This document shows, piece after piece, positions 10,074-19,917 of a stretch of 64,000 nucleotides of DNA. Every line of letters begins with the position of its first letter. Positions within the stretch are counted from its first letter, which is position 1. Below the pieces are notes generated by a model. It saw only the letters and a list, made by a program, of their open reading frames with translations. It made no database searches and was not told the origin of the DNA. A program made the position numbers and the translations under genes. Origin of the DNA: Arachis hypogaea (Eukaryota > Streptophyta > Magnoliopsida > Fabales > Fabaceae); the NCBI RefSeq assembly GCF_003086295.3, contig NC_092040.1, forward strand, positions 62,723,559 to 62,787,558, in the 5' to 3' direction.

Positions 10074-10970
10074 GGTGGACCCGTTCTTTAATTTCCTTGT
10101 TCTTTATTTTCCTGTTTTTCGAAAATTATGCTTATGTTTATCTATGTTTGTGTCTTGTGATCATTAGTGTCTTAGTGTCTATGCCTTAAAGTTATGAATG
10201 TCCTATGAATCCATCACCTCTCTTAAAAAAAAAAATAATAATAATAATAAATGTTCTTAATTGAAAAAGAGAAGAATTGCATGAATTTTAAATTTTATAA
10301 CAGTTTAATTATTTTGATGTGGTTGCAATACTTTTGTTTTCTGAATGTATGCTTAAACAGTGCATATGTCTTTTGAATTTGTGGTTCATGAATATTGGCT
10401 CTTGAAAGAATGATGAGAAAGGAGACATGTTATTGAGGATCTGAAAAATCATTAAAATGATTCTTGAAGCAAGAAAAAGCAAAAAAAAAAAATTTCAAAA
10501 AAAAGAGAGGAAAGAAAGAAATAAATTTGTGATCCAAGGCAAAAAGAGTGTGCTTAAGAACCCTGGACACCTCTAGTTGGGGACTCTAGCAAAGCTGAGT
10601 CACAATCTGAAAAGGTTCACCCAATTATGTGTCTGTGGCATGTATGTATCCGGTGGTAATACTGGAAGACAGAGTGCTTTGGGCCACGGCCAAGACTCAA
10701 TAAGTAGCTATGTTCAAGAATCATCATACTTAACTAGGAGAATCAATAACACTATCTGGATTCTGAGTTCCTAAAGAAGCCAATCATTCTGAATTTCAAA
10801 GGATAGAGTGAGATGCCAAAACTGTTCAGAGGCAAAAAGCTAAAAGCCCCGCTCATCTAATTAATACTGATCTTCATAGATGTTTTTGGAATTCATTGCA
10901 TATTCTCTTCTTTTTATCTTATTTGATTTTCAGTTACTTGAGGACAAGCAACAATTTAAGTTTGGTGTTG
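10074..10970 (+). other. Element B 3' untranslated tail with a conserved block (10529-10862)
   Basis: There is no ORF of substance here. The block from GTGATCCAAGGC to CGCTCATCTAA is closely conserved in A (14964-15301) and E (25034-25368, minus). It includes GGGGACTCTAGCAAAGCTGA, GGTTCACCCA and GGGCCACGGCC. Conservation at this level in a non-coding segment suggests an RNA function such as packaging, but only three copies are visible. Confidence 0.65.
10955..10970 (+). other. Plus-strand primer position of element B (not a classical polypurine tract)
   Basis: TTTAAGTTTGGTGTTG abuts the 3' LTR, where a polypurine tract is expected. It is G/T-rich rather than purine-rich. Element C has TTTAAGTATGGGGAGG at the same position, so the two are probably homologous. 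Identical motifs precede the 3' LTRs of A (15390-15405) and E (24926-24941, minus). Confidence 0.6.
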
Positions 10971-12694
10971 TGATGAGCGGATAATTTATACGCTTTTTGG
11001 CATTGTTTTTAGTATGTTTTTAGTATGATCTAGTTAGTTTTTAGTATATTTTTATTAGTTTTTAGTTAAAATACACTTTTCTAGACTTTACTATGAGTTT
11101 GTGTGTTTTTCTGTGATTTCAGGTATTTTCTGGCTGAAATTGAGGGACCTGAGCAAAAATCTGATTCAGAGACCAAAAAGGACTGCAGATGTTGTTGGAT
11201 TCTGACCTCCCTGCACTTGAAGTGGATTTTCTGGAGCTACAGAAGCCCAATTGGCGCGCTCTCAACGGCGTTGGAAAGTAGACATCCTGTGCTTTCCAGC
11301 AATATATGATAGTCCATACTTTGCCCAAGATTTGATGGCCCAAATCGGCGTTCAAAGTCACCCTCAGGAATTCCAGCGTTAAACGCCGGAACTGGCACCA
11401 AAATGGGAGTTAAACGCCCAAACTGGCACAAAAGCTGGCGTTTAACTCCAAGAAGAGTCTCTACACGAAAATGCTTCAATGCTCAGCCCAAGCACACACC
11501 AAGTGGGCCCGGAAGTGGATTTTTATATCATTTACTCATCTCTGTACGCCCTAGGCTACTAGTTTTCTATAAGTAGGACCTTTTACTATTGTATTTAGGA
11601 GATCTTTCAATCTTTGGATCTTTTGATCATGTTTTGATGATTGAACCTCATTGGGAGGCTGGCCATTCGGCCATGCCTAGACCTTGTTCTTATGTATTTT
11701 CAACGGTGGAGTTTCTACACACCATAGATTAAGGTGTGGAGCTCTGCTGTACCTCGAGTATTAATGCAATTACTATTGTTCTTCTATTCAATTCCGCTTG
11801 TTCTTATTCTAAGATATCACTTGTTCTTCAACTTGATGAATGTGATGATCTGTGACACTCATCATCATTCTCACCTATGAACGTGTGACTGACAACCACC
11901 TCCGTTCTACCTTCGATTGGGTGAATATCTCTTGGATTCCTGATACACGATGCATGGTTGATCGACTGACAACCGAGTGCTCGCCTGACAAATGAGCCAG
12001 CCATTCCGTGAGATTAGAGTCTTCGTGGTATAGGCTAGAACTGATGGCGGCATTCAAGAGAATCCGGAAGGTCTAACCTTGTCTGTGGTATTCTGAGTAG
12101 GATTCAATGATTGAATGACTGTGACGTGCTTCAAACTCCTGAAGGCGGGGCGTTAGTGACAGACGCAAAAGAATCACTGGATTCTATTCCGGCCTGATCG
12201 AGAACCGACAGATGGATAGCCGTGCCGTGACAGGGTGCGTTGAACATTTCCACTGAGAGGATGGGAGGTAGCCACTGACAACGGTGAAACCCTTGCTTAA
12301 GCTTGCCATGGAAAGGAGTAAGAAGGATTGGATGAAGACAGTAGGAAAGCAGAGAGACGGAAGGGAAGGCATCTTCATACGCTTATCTGAAATTCCTACC
12401 AATGAATTGCATAAGTATCTCTATCTCTATCTTTATGTTTTATTCGTATATCACCATACCCATTTGAGTTTGCCTGACTAAGATTTACAAGGTGACCATA
12501 GCTTGCTTCATACCAACAATTTCTGTGGGATCGACCCTTACTCGCGTAAGGTTTATTACTTGGACGACCCAGTACACTTGCTGGTTAGTTGTGCGAAGTT
12601 GTGTTTATGCCATGGTATTGAACACCAAGTTTTTGGTTTCATCACCGGGGATTATTTGAGTTGTGAAAAGTATTGATCACAATTTCGTGCACCA
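10971..12694 (+). repeat. Element B 3' LTR
   Basis: This is a 1724-bp copy of 2415-4136, about 98% identical by eye, with a 6-bp CTATCT gain near 12426 and small indels. It carries the paired half-sites at 11407-11419 and 11438-11450. It is followed by TGGAC and the continuation of element A. Confidence 0.93.
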
Positions 12695-12952
12695 TGGACC
12701 CCACAGGATCCCCACCTAACTTATTCCCGCCTAACTTATTCCCACCTTACTTCCTAATCCTATTTTACTCTTCCCCATGTCACACTTCCCAAAACCCTTC
12801 ACCAATCACCTCAATCCCTCTTCCCAATCACCCCCTTCACCACTCACATCCATCCACTCTTCCCCATAAACCCCACCTACCTTCAAAAATTCAAAAACAT
12901 TTTCCCACCCATTCCCACCCTATATGGCCGAAACTTCACTCTCCCCTCTCCC

Positions 12953-12960
12953 TATATATA
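12953..12960 (+). promoter_or_regulatory. Probable internal TATA box for the accessory ORF (element A)
   Basis: TATATATA follows a C-rich run and lies 193 bases before the ORF start at 13153, almost the same spacing as in B (192). The surrounding pyrimidine-rich sequence (12700-13080) is alignable with B but diverged. The serine/proline-rich ORFs across it are artefacts of C/T-rich sequence. Confidence 0.5.
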
Positions 12961-13152
12961 CCCTTCCATTCTACTTCATTTTCACACAACACAAACCCCT
13001 CTTCTTCACCTTGTCCGAACCTCCATCTCTCCCTCTCTACCATATTCTCTTCTTCTTCTTCTTATCTTCTTTCTTCTCTTGCTCGAGGACGAGCAATATT
13101 TTAAGTTTGGTGTGGTCAAAGCACAATCTTTTTTTGTTTTCCACTACCATCA

Positions 13153-14301
13153 ATGGCACCTAAGGCCGCATAATCCTCTAGAAAAGGAAAAGGAAAGACA
13201 AAAGCTTCCACCTCCGAGTCATGGGAGATGGAAAGATTCATCTCCAAGAGCCATCAAGACCACTTCTATGATGTTGTGGCAAAGAAGAAGGCGATCCCTG
13301 AGGTCCCTTTCAAGCTCAAGAAAAATGAGTATTCGGAGATCCGACATGAGATCTGAAGAAGAGGTTGGGAAGTCCTAACCAATCCCATGCAACAAGTCAG
13401 AATCTTAATGGTTCAAGAGTTCTATGCCAATGCATGGATCACTAGGAACCATGATCAAAGTATGAACCCGAATCCAAAGAATTATCTCACAATGGTTCGG
13501 GGGAAATACTTAGATTTTAGTCCGGAAAATGTGAGGTTAGCGTTTCACTTGCCCATGATGCAAGAAGATGAACGCCTCTACACTAGAAGGGTCAACTTTA
13601 ATCAAAGGTTGGACCAAGTCCTAATGGAGATATGTGTAGAAGGAGCTCAATGGAAGAGAGACTCCAAAGGCAAGCCAGTTCAACTAAGAAGACTGGACCT
13701 CAAGCCTGTGGCTAGAGGATGGTTGGAGTTCATTCAACGCTCCATCATTCCCACTAGCAACCGATCTGAAGTTATTATGGATCGGACCATCATGATTCAT
13801 AGCATCATGATTGGAGAGGAAGTAGAAGTTCATGAGGTCATGTCCAATGAAATCTACAAAATAGCCGACAAGCCCTCCACAATGGCAAGGCTAGCTTTTC
13901 CTCACCTTATTTGTCATCTATGTTACTCAGCTGGAGTTATCATAGAAGAAGATATCTCCATTGAAGAGGATAAGCCCATCACCAAGAAGAGGATAGAGTA
14001 AGCAAGAGAGACCCTCCACGGTTTTCAAGAGATGCATGAGGAAGCTCATTATCAAGAAATCCCTGAGATGCCTCAAGGGATGCACTTTCCTCCCAACAAC
14101 TATTGGGAACAACTCAACACCTCCTTAGAAGATTTTAGCCACAATGTTGAACAATTAAGGGTGGAACATCATGAGCACTCCATCATTCTCCATGAAATAA
14201 GAGAAGATCAAAGAGCAATGAGGGAGGAGCAACAAAGGCAAGGAAGGGACATAGAAGAGCTTAAGGACATTGTTGGTCCTTCAAGAAGAAGACGCCACTA
14301 A
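13153..14301 (+). pseudogene. Element A accessory ORF, env-position protein
   Basis: It is homologous to the B ORF along its whole length and in one frame from the ATG at 13153. It carries stops at 13168-13170 (TAA), 13354-13356 (TGA where B has Arg) and 13999-14001 (TAA). The conserved motifs VQEFYANAW, VRGKYLDFSPENVRLAF and ARGWLEFIQRS are intact, as is the C-terminal coiled coil with REEQQRQGRDIEELK. The pattern of point stops without indels suggests decay after insertion. Function unknown, as for B. Confidence 0.8.
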
Positions 14302-15405
14302 AGTGGATTCATTCCTTGTTCTTATTTCTTTCTGTTTTTCGGTTTTTAATGTTGTGTTTATCTATGTTTTGTGTCTCTACTTCATGATCATTAGTATGTA
14401 GTAACCATGTCTTAAAGCTATGAATAAATTACATTAATCCTTCACCTCTCTTAAATGAAAAATGTTTTAAATTCAAAAAAACAAGAAGTACATGAATTTC
14501 GAATTTATCCTTGAATTTAGTTTAATTATATTGATGTGGTGACAATACTTTTTGTTTTCTGAATGAATGCTTGAACAGTGCATATGTTTGATCTTGTTGT
14601 TTATGAATGTTAAAACTGTTGGCTCTTGAAAGAATGATGAACAAAGAGAAATGTTATTGATGATCTGAAAAATCATGAAAATTGATTCTTGAAGCAAGAA
14701 AAAGCAGTGAAAAGTAAAGAGCTTGCGAAAAAAAAAATATAGGCGAAAAAAATAGAAAGAAAAAGAAAAAGCAAACAGAAAAAGCCAATAGCCCTTAAAA
14801 CCAAAAGGCAAGGGTAAAAAGGATCCAAGGCTTTGAGCATCAATGGATAGGAGGGCCCAAGGAAATAAAATCCAGGCCTAAGCGGCTAAATCAAGTTGTC
14901 CCTAACCATATGCTTGTGTCGTGAAGGTCCAAGTGAAAAGCTTGAGACTGAGTGGTTAAAGTCGTGATCCAAAGCAAAGGAGTGTGCTTAAGAGCTCTGG
15001 ACACCACTAACTGGGGACTCTAGCAAAGCTGAGTCACAATCTGAAAAGGTTCACCCAGTTATGTGTCTGTGGCATTTATGTATCCAGTGGTAACACTAGA
15101 AAACAAAATGCTTAGGGCCACGGCCAAGACTCATAAAAGTAGCTGTGTTCAAGAATCAACATACTTAACTAGAAAAGTTAATAACACTATCCGAAATTCT
15201 AAGTTCCTAGAGAAGCCAATCATTTTGAACTTCAAAGGAAAAAGTGAGATGCCAAAACTGTTCAGAAGCAAAAAGCTACAAGTCCCGCTCATCTAATTAA
15301 AGTTAATATTCATTGATATTTTGAAATTTACAGTATATTCTCTTCTTTTTATCCTAATTAATTTTCAGTTGCTTGGGGACAAGCAACAATTTAAGTTTGG
15401 TGTTG
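14302..15405 (+). other. Element A 3' tail with a conserved block (14964-15301)
   Basis: Untranslated. It is A-rich near 14700-14810, then the block shared with B and E, then TTTAAGTTTGGTGTTG (15390-15405) at the LTR border. It has about 140 extra bases (14815-14963, with AGGGCCCAAGG and GCCTAAGCGGCTAAATC) that B lacks. Confidence 0.65.
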
Positions 15406-17052
15406 TGATGAGCGGATAATTTATACGCTTTTTGGCATTGTTTTTAGGTAGTTTTTAGTAAGTTCAAGCTACTTTTAGGGATGTTTTCATTATTTTTTAT
15501 GTTAAATTCACATTTCTGGACTTTACTATGAGTTTGTGTGTTTTTCTGCGATTTCAGGTAATTTCTGGCTGAAATTGAGGGACTTGAGCAAAACTCTGAA
15601 AAAGGCTGACAAAAGGACTGCTGATGCTGTTGGAATCTGACCTCCCTGCACTCGAAAATGATTTTCTGGTGCTACAGAACTCCAAATGGGGCGCTCTTAA
15701 CGGCGTTGGAAAGTAGACATCCAGATCTTTTCAGCAATATATAATAGTCCATACTTTATTCGGAAATTGACGATGTAACTTGGCGTTGAACGCCAAGTAC
15801 ATGCTGCTGTCTGGAGTTAAACGCCAGAAACACGTCATGATCCGGAGTTGAACGCGCAAAACACGTTATAACTTGGCGTTCAACTCCAAGAAAAGCCTCA
15901 GCTCGTGGATAGATCAAGCTCAGCCCAAGCATACACCAAGTGGGCCCCGGAAGTGGATTTATGCATCGATTACTTACTCATGTAAACCCTAGTAGCTAGT
16001 TTAGTATAAATAAGACTTTTTACTAGTGTATTAGTCGTCTTTTGACCACGTTTCATCTTTGGTCTCAGTTTTGTTTTATTCTTCATCTTAGGAGGCTATT
16101 GATCACATTTAAGGGGGCTGGCCACTCGGCCATGCCTGAACCTTTCACTTATGTAATTTCAACGGTGGAGTTTCTGCACACCATAGATTAAGGGTGTGGA
16201 GCTCTGCTGTACCTCAAGTTTCAATACAATTACTATTACTTTCTATTCAATTCTCTTTTATTCTTATTCCAAGATATACGTTGCACTTCAACTTGATGAA
16301 TGTGATGATCCGTGACACTCATCATCATTCTCACCTATGAACGCACGTGACTGACAACCACTTCCGTTCTACTCTAGGCCGGGCGCATATCTCTTATATT
16401 TCCCAACAGAATCTTCGTGGTATAAGATAGAATTGATGGAGGCATTCATGAGAATCCGGAAAGTCTAAACCTTGTCTATGGTATTCCGAGTAGGATTCTG
16501 GGATTGAATGACTGTGACGAGCTTCAAACTCCAGAAGGCTGGGCGTTAGTGACAGACGCAAAAAAATCAAGGGATTTTATTCCAACCTGATTGAGAACCG
16601 ACAGATGATTAGCGTGCTGTGACAGAGCATAGGACCATTTTCACTGAGAGGATGAGATGTAGCCATTGACAACGGTGATGCCCTACATACAGCTTGCCAT
16701 GGAAAGGAGTAAGAAGGTTTGGATGAATGTAAGAAGAAATTAGAGATTCGAGAGGAGCACAGCATCTCCATACGCCTATCTGAAATTTCAACTATTGATT
16801 TACATAAGTATTTCTATCTTATTTTATTTTCTGTTTAATTATTAATTTTCGAAACCCATAACCATTTAATCTGCATAACTGAGATTTACAAGGTGACCAT
16901 AGCTTGCTTCATACCAACAATCTCTGTGGGATCGACCCTTACTCACGTAAGGTATTACTTGGATGACCCAGTACACTTGCTGGTTAAGTTGAACGGAGTT
17001 GTGAGCTTCTCTAACAGTGCCTGGAACTCTTGTATCACAATTTTGTCCACCA
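15406..17052 (+). repeat. Element A 3' LTR
   Basis: It begins TGATGAGCGGATAATTTATACGC and ends TTGTCCACCA, 1647 bp. It differs considerably from B's LTRs (a deletion near 16400, different U3 palindromes at 15782-15886) but shares ends, the U5 block and a TATA box at 16015-16022. Half-sites at 15844 and 15875 pair across 31 nt with one mismatch. The flank GAAGG is the predicted target duplication; its partner is outside the window. Confidence 0.88.
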
Positions 17053-17538
17053 GAAGGCTTAAAAGAAAGATTGTAATTGGGTTTATTGTTGGATTGCCCT
17101 CTAGTCACTAACACTAATTCCTTTTAATTAAGTGGGTTGCAACTTGTGAACGGACATAGCATTCCAACTTGTTTGAATTTCCCTTACCTAGTAAGAGATA
17201 ACTACACAGGATAACCTTAATCTAGAGAGTAATCCAACAATAATGGGGCTTCCTACTAATCAACTCCCAGTCAAGGCTTTTATTTACATTATTCAAATTC
17301 TCTAATTTAAATTCCTGTTTACTCAACTCAAACCTTTTTGAAAACATCTGATTAATAAAATAGCACACTTTTCTGCAACTCGTTGGGAGACGACCTGGGA
17401 TTCATACTCCCAGTATTTTAATTTTAAGTTGCTGTGACACCTTTCTAAATTAATAAGTGGATTTCTGGCGAGTTAAGAACTATACTTGCAACGTATATAT
17501 TTTAATAATTTTTAATTCACCAATTTCTGCTCGCATCA
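17053..17538 (+). repeat. Element C 5' LTR, 3' part
   Basis: It aligns with 50852-51262 in C's 3' LTR, including TGGGAGACGACCTGGGATTC and the end CTCGCATCA. It has about 75 bases (near 17219-17293) that the 3' LTR lacks. The upstream part of this LTR lies beyond element A, outside the window. Confidence 0.88.
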
Positions 17539-17543
17539 ATTTT

Positions 17544-17561
17544 TGGCGCCGTTGCCGGGGA
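17544..17561 (+). other. Primer binding site, tRNA-Asp type (element C)
   Basis: TGGCGCCGTTGCCGGGGA stands five bases after the LTR end. It is a perfect complement of the tRNA-Asp 3' end and identical to the site in B. Confidence 0.9.
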
Positions 17562-17656
17562 GTTGCAATAGTGTGCTAATTTATTGATTGGTATTTATTT
17601 TTATTGTAATTTTTCTTTTCATTTTATCACTATGAGCTGTACATTTCTTTCGTTAA

Positions 17657-19458
17657 ATGACGCGTTCACTTCCTGATCCAAGCTGGCCAGTATTTGGCCC
17701 TGAAATGGAAAGAACTCTTTCACGTATAAGGCGAGCTCAGCGTCGGCGACTCCTCTTTGAGGACGAACCTGAACCGTCATCTAAGGAAGAAATAAGCTCC
17801 CTCTCTACTGATCCAGTTCATTTACGTGCAGGTGACATGGCAGCGCCCAGAAGAGTCACTATCCAGGAGGAAGGAGCCCCTGATTTTACGCTTCAACCAT
17901 TTCAGGCACACCACCCAGCAGTAGCTGTAGATTTTGAAATAAAGTCTTCACTACTCAACTTGATGTCCAAGTTTCATGGCTTACCTGCTCAAGAGCCTAT
18001 CAAGCATCTTAGGGATTTTTAGACTGCTTGTTCTACTGTTAAGCGTGATGGCACTGATGAAATCTCCATTCTGTTGAAAGCCTTCCCATTTTCTCTGGAG
18101 GAAAAGGCAAGAGAGTGGTACTACACTCAACCCGTAACAACTGTTTCCAACTGGGATACACTTAGGAGAGAGTTTCTGGATAAATTCTTTCCAGCTGAAG
18201 TTGCCGATAAGCTGAGGAAGGATATGTCTATGATCGTTCAGGATGAATCTGAGACCTTCTATGAATACTTGGAATGCTTCAATAATCTTCGAGACGCATG
18301 CCCCCATTATATGATTGACAAGATAGTGTTGCTCGGCTACTTTACACAGGGTTTGAAATCTCAAGATAGGACCACACTGGAAGGTGCTAGCAATGGTTCT
18401 ATGAAAACGTACAAGACTACGGAAGAAGCATGGCAATTGATCAGCGACTTAGCTGACTCTACTAGGAATCATAGGCAGAGACAAAGTCGGTCAAGATCTG
18501 TTGCAGAGGTATCCACTAGTAAAGAGACTGCTGCTATAGCTCAGAGCTTATGTGAAATGACTAACTTGCTGAAGCAGATGTAACTGAATCAACAACAGCC
18601 TCAGCAAGTTCAGCCTTCTCCACCACAGCACAGCCAGCAGTTGGTTCCACAAAGAGTATGCGGAATCTGTGCAGATTACAGTCACTATACCAAAGAATGT
18701 CTGCAACTCCAACCAGAAGACAACACTGTAGCAGCCACTCATAACTTTCATGACCGCCCCAATCAAGGGTACAATCAAGGTGGCAACTATAACCAAGGAT
18801 GGCAGGATAACTCTAACCAAGGTTGGAGAGACAATTCTAACCAGGGTTGGAGGGACAATTATAACAGAGGAGGCAGAGATAATAATGGAAATCAGAGGTG
18901 GAATAACAATAAAAACTTCAGGCAGCAGAATCAGAATCAGTCCTACAAAGCACCTCATTAAGACAGCCTCAAGCATCTCAGCAAACCTCTCAGATCACTT
19001 ACCCCTCTTCATCTCCTAATGATGAGTTACTACAATCCATTGATCGGAGACAACAGGCCATGGAAAACAACCTTACTTCTACTCTGAATGGTTTGAATTC
19101 TACTTTACAAGCCCTTGTCTCACAGATTGGATCAATGAACAACTCCAACAACTAGTCCTCAAGCTCTGGTGGACTCCCCTCTCAACCATTACCCAACTCA
19201 AAGGGTGGTATTAATGCCATCACTCTAAGGTCCGGAACCACATTGCAAGAGAGGAATCAGGAAGAGCCAACTCCATCTGAACACACCTCAGCTGAAGAGG
19301 TAGTGGAAATATAATATGTTGAAGAAGAAAAGAGCATGCAAGACATGGCTGAAGAAGAAGACACCAAATCACAGGAAGAAGCACCAAAGGGCGCAGACAC
19401 TATAGAGGACACCGTTCCTATTCCATTTCCATAACTTGCAAGGAAGCCCAGGAAGCAG
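17657..19458 (+). pseudogene. Element C gag with CCHC zinc knuckle
   Basis: One frame runs from the ATG at 17657 to about 18961, with TAG at 18020-18022 and TAA at 18581-18583, both at expected Gln positions, and a TAA at 18959-18961. It contains the plant gag domain (FPFSLEEKAREWYY, then LDKFFPAEVADKLRKD), an RS-rich linker, the zinc knuckle CGICADYSHYTKEC (about 18659-18700, spacing C-x2-C-x4-H-x4-C) and a glycine/asparagine-rich tail with repeated NQGW. From 18962 to 19458 the frame is disrupted (stops near 19155, 19312 and 19431), but acidic EEAPKGADT-like sequence still reads as the linker to protease. The knuckle sets it apart from the A/B/E/G/H/I gag type. Confidence 0.85.
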
Positions 19459-19917
19459 TTGGAACCTGATCCCAAAATGGTAGAAATATTCAAAAAGGTT
19501 GAGGTAACTGTTCCCCTTTTTGATGTCATTCAACAGGTACCTAAATATGCAAAGTTTCTAAAATATTTGTGCATATATAAAGACAAAATTAATGAATTAG
19601 AAACTATCCCTTTAGGAAGTTCTATATCTGCTTTAATGGGAAATATACCTGAAAAATGTAGTGATCCAGGTCCATGCATGGTTAACTGTACAATTGGAGG
19701 TGTGATATTTTCTGACTGCATGTGTGATTTAGGAGCATGCATTAGTATAATGCCTTTATCTGTATATGATGTTTTGAGGCTCCCTCCCTTAAAAAGGTCG
19801 ACAGCTCGTTTTGTGTTAGTAGATAAAAGTATTATTACAGTGGCTGAAGTTGCTGAAGATGTATTACTGGGCATTAAAGGTCTCACTTTCCCCATTGATT
19901 TTTACATCCTGGAGATG

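Larger units (their letters stand above)
2415..12694 (+). mobile_element. Element B: complete non-autonomous LTR retrotransposon (gag-pro plus accessory ORF, no pol)
   Basis: B is 10,280 bp with two LTRs of 1722 and 1724 bp that begin TGATGAGCGG and end GTGCACCA. It is flanked by the 5-bp target duplication TGGAC (2410-2414 and 12695-12699) inside element A. Order: 5' LTR, tRNA-Asp primer site, long AT-rich leader with palindromes, gag-protease (5734-8070), palindrome array, TATA box, accessory ORF (8949-10073), conserved tail, primer-like motif, 3' LTR. No RT, RNase H or integrase motif occurs in any frame. By eye the LTRs differ at roughly 30 positions plus a few indels, about 1.8%. It is the same family as A; relation to the Arachis element Feral is possible but unverified. 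Confidence 0.93.
1..17052 (+). mobile_element. Element A: non-autonomous Athila-like LTR retrotransposon, split by element B
   Basis: The left end (5' LTR, leader and start of gag) lies outside the window. The visible parts are gag-protease (to 1849), a palindrome array, then, after the 10.3-kb insertion of B, a TATA region, the accessory ORF, a conserved 3' tail and the 3' LTR ending at 17052. The two halves join exactly when B and one copy of the 5-bp duplication TGGAC are removed: the sequence around the site then matches the same region inside B near 8511-8540. A ends with CA and is followed by GAAGG, which is continuous with element C's LTR (same site as 50852), so A sits in C's 5' LTR. 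There is no reverse transcriptase, RNase H or integrase between gag-pro and the accessory ORF, so A is inferred to be non-autonomous. Confidence 0.88.

Noticed and set aside
12673..13104. Ser/Pro-rich ORF and overlapping plus-strand ORFs
   Set aside because: Product of C/T-rich promoter-like sequence; it starts across the B/A junction and is not conserved in B.
16893..17111. Short ORFs with TIACF..TISVGSTLTHVRYYLDD in several places (also 23442-23669, 31193-31438, 53789-53989, 54101-54310)
   Set aside because: These are translations of the conserved U5 end of the LTR; conservation is at DNA level and frame breaks are frequent.
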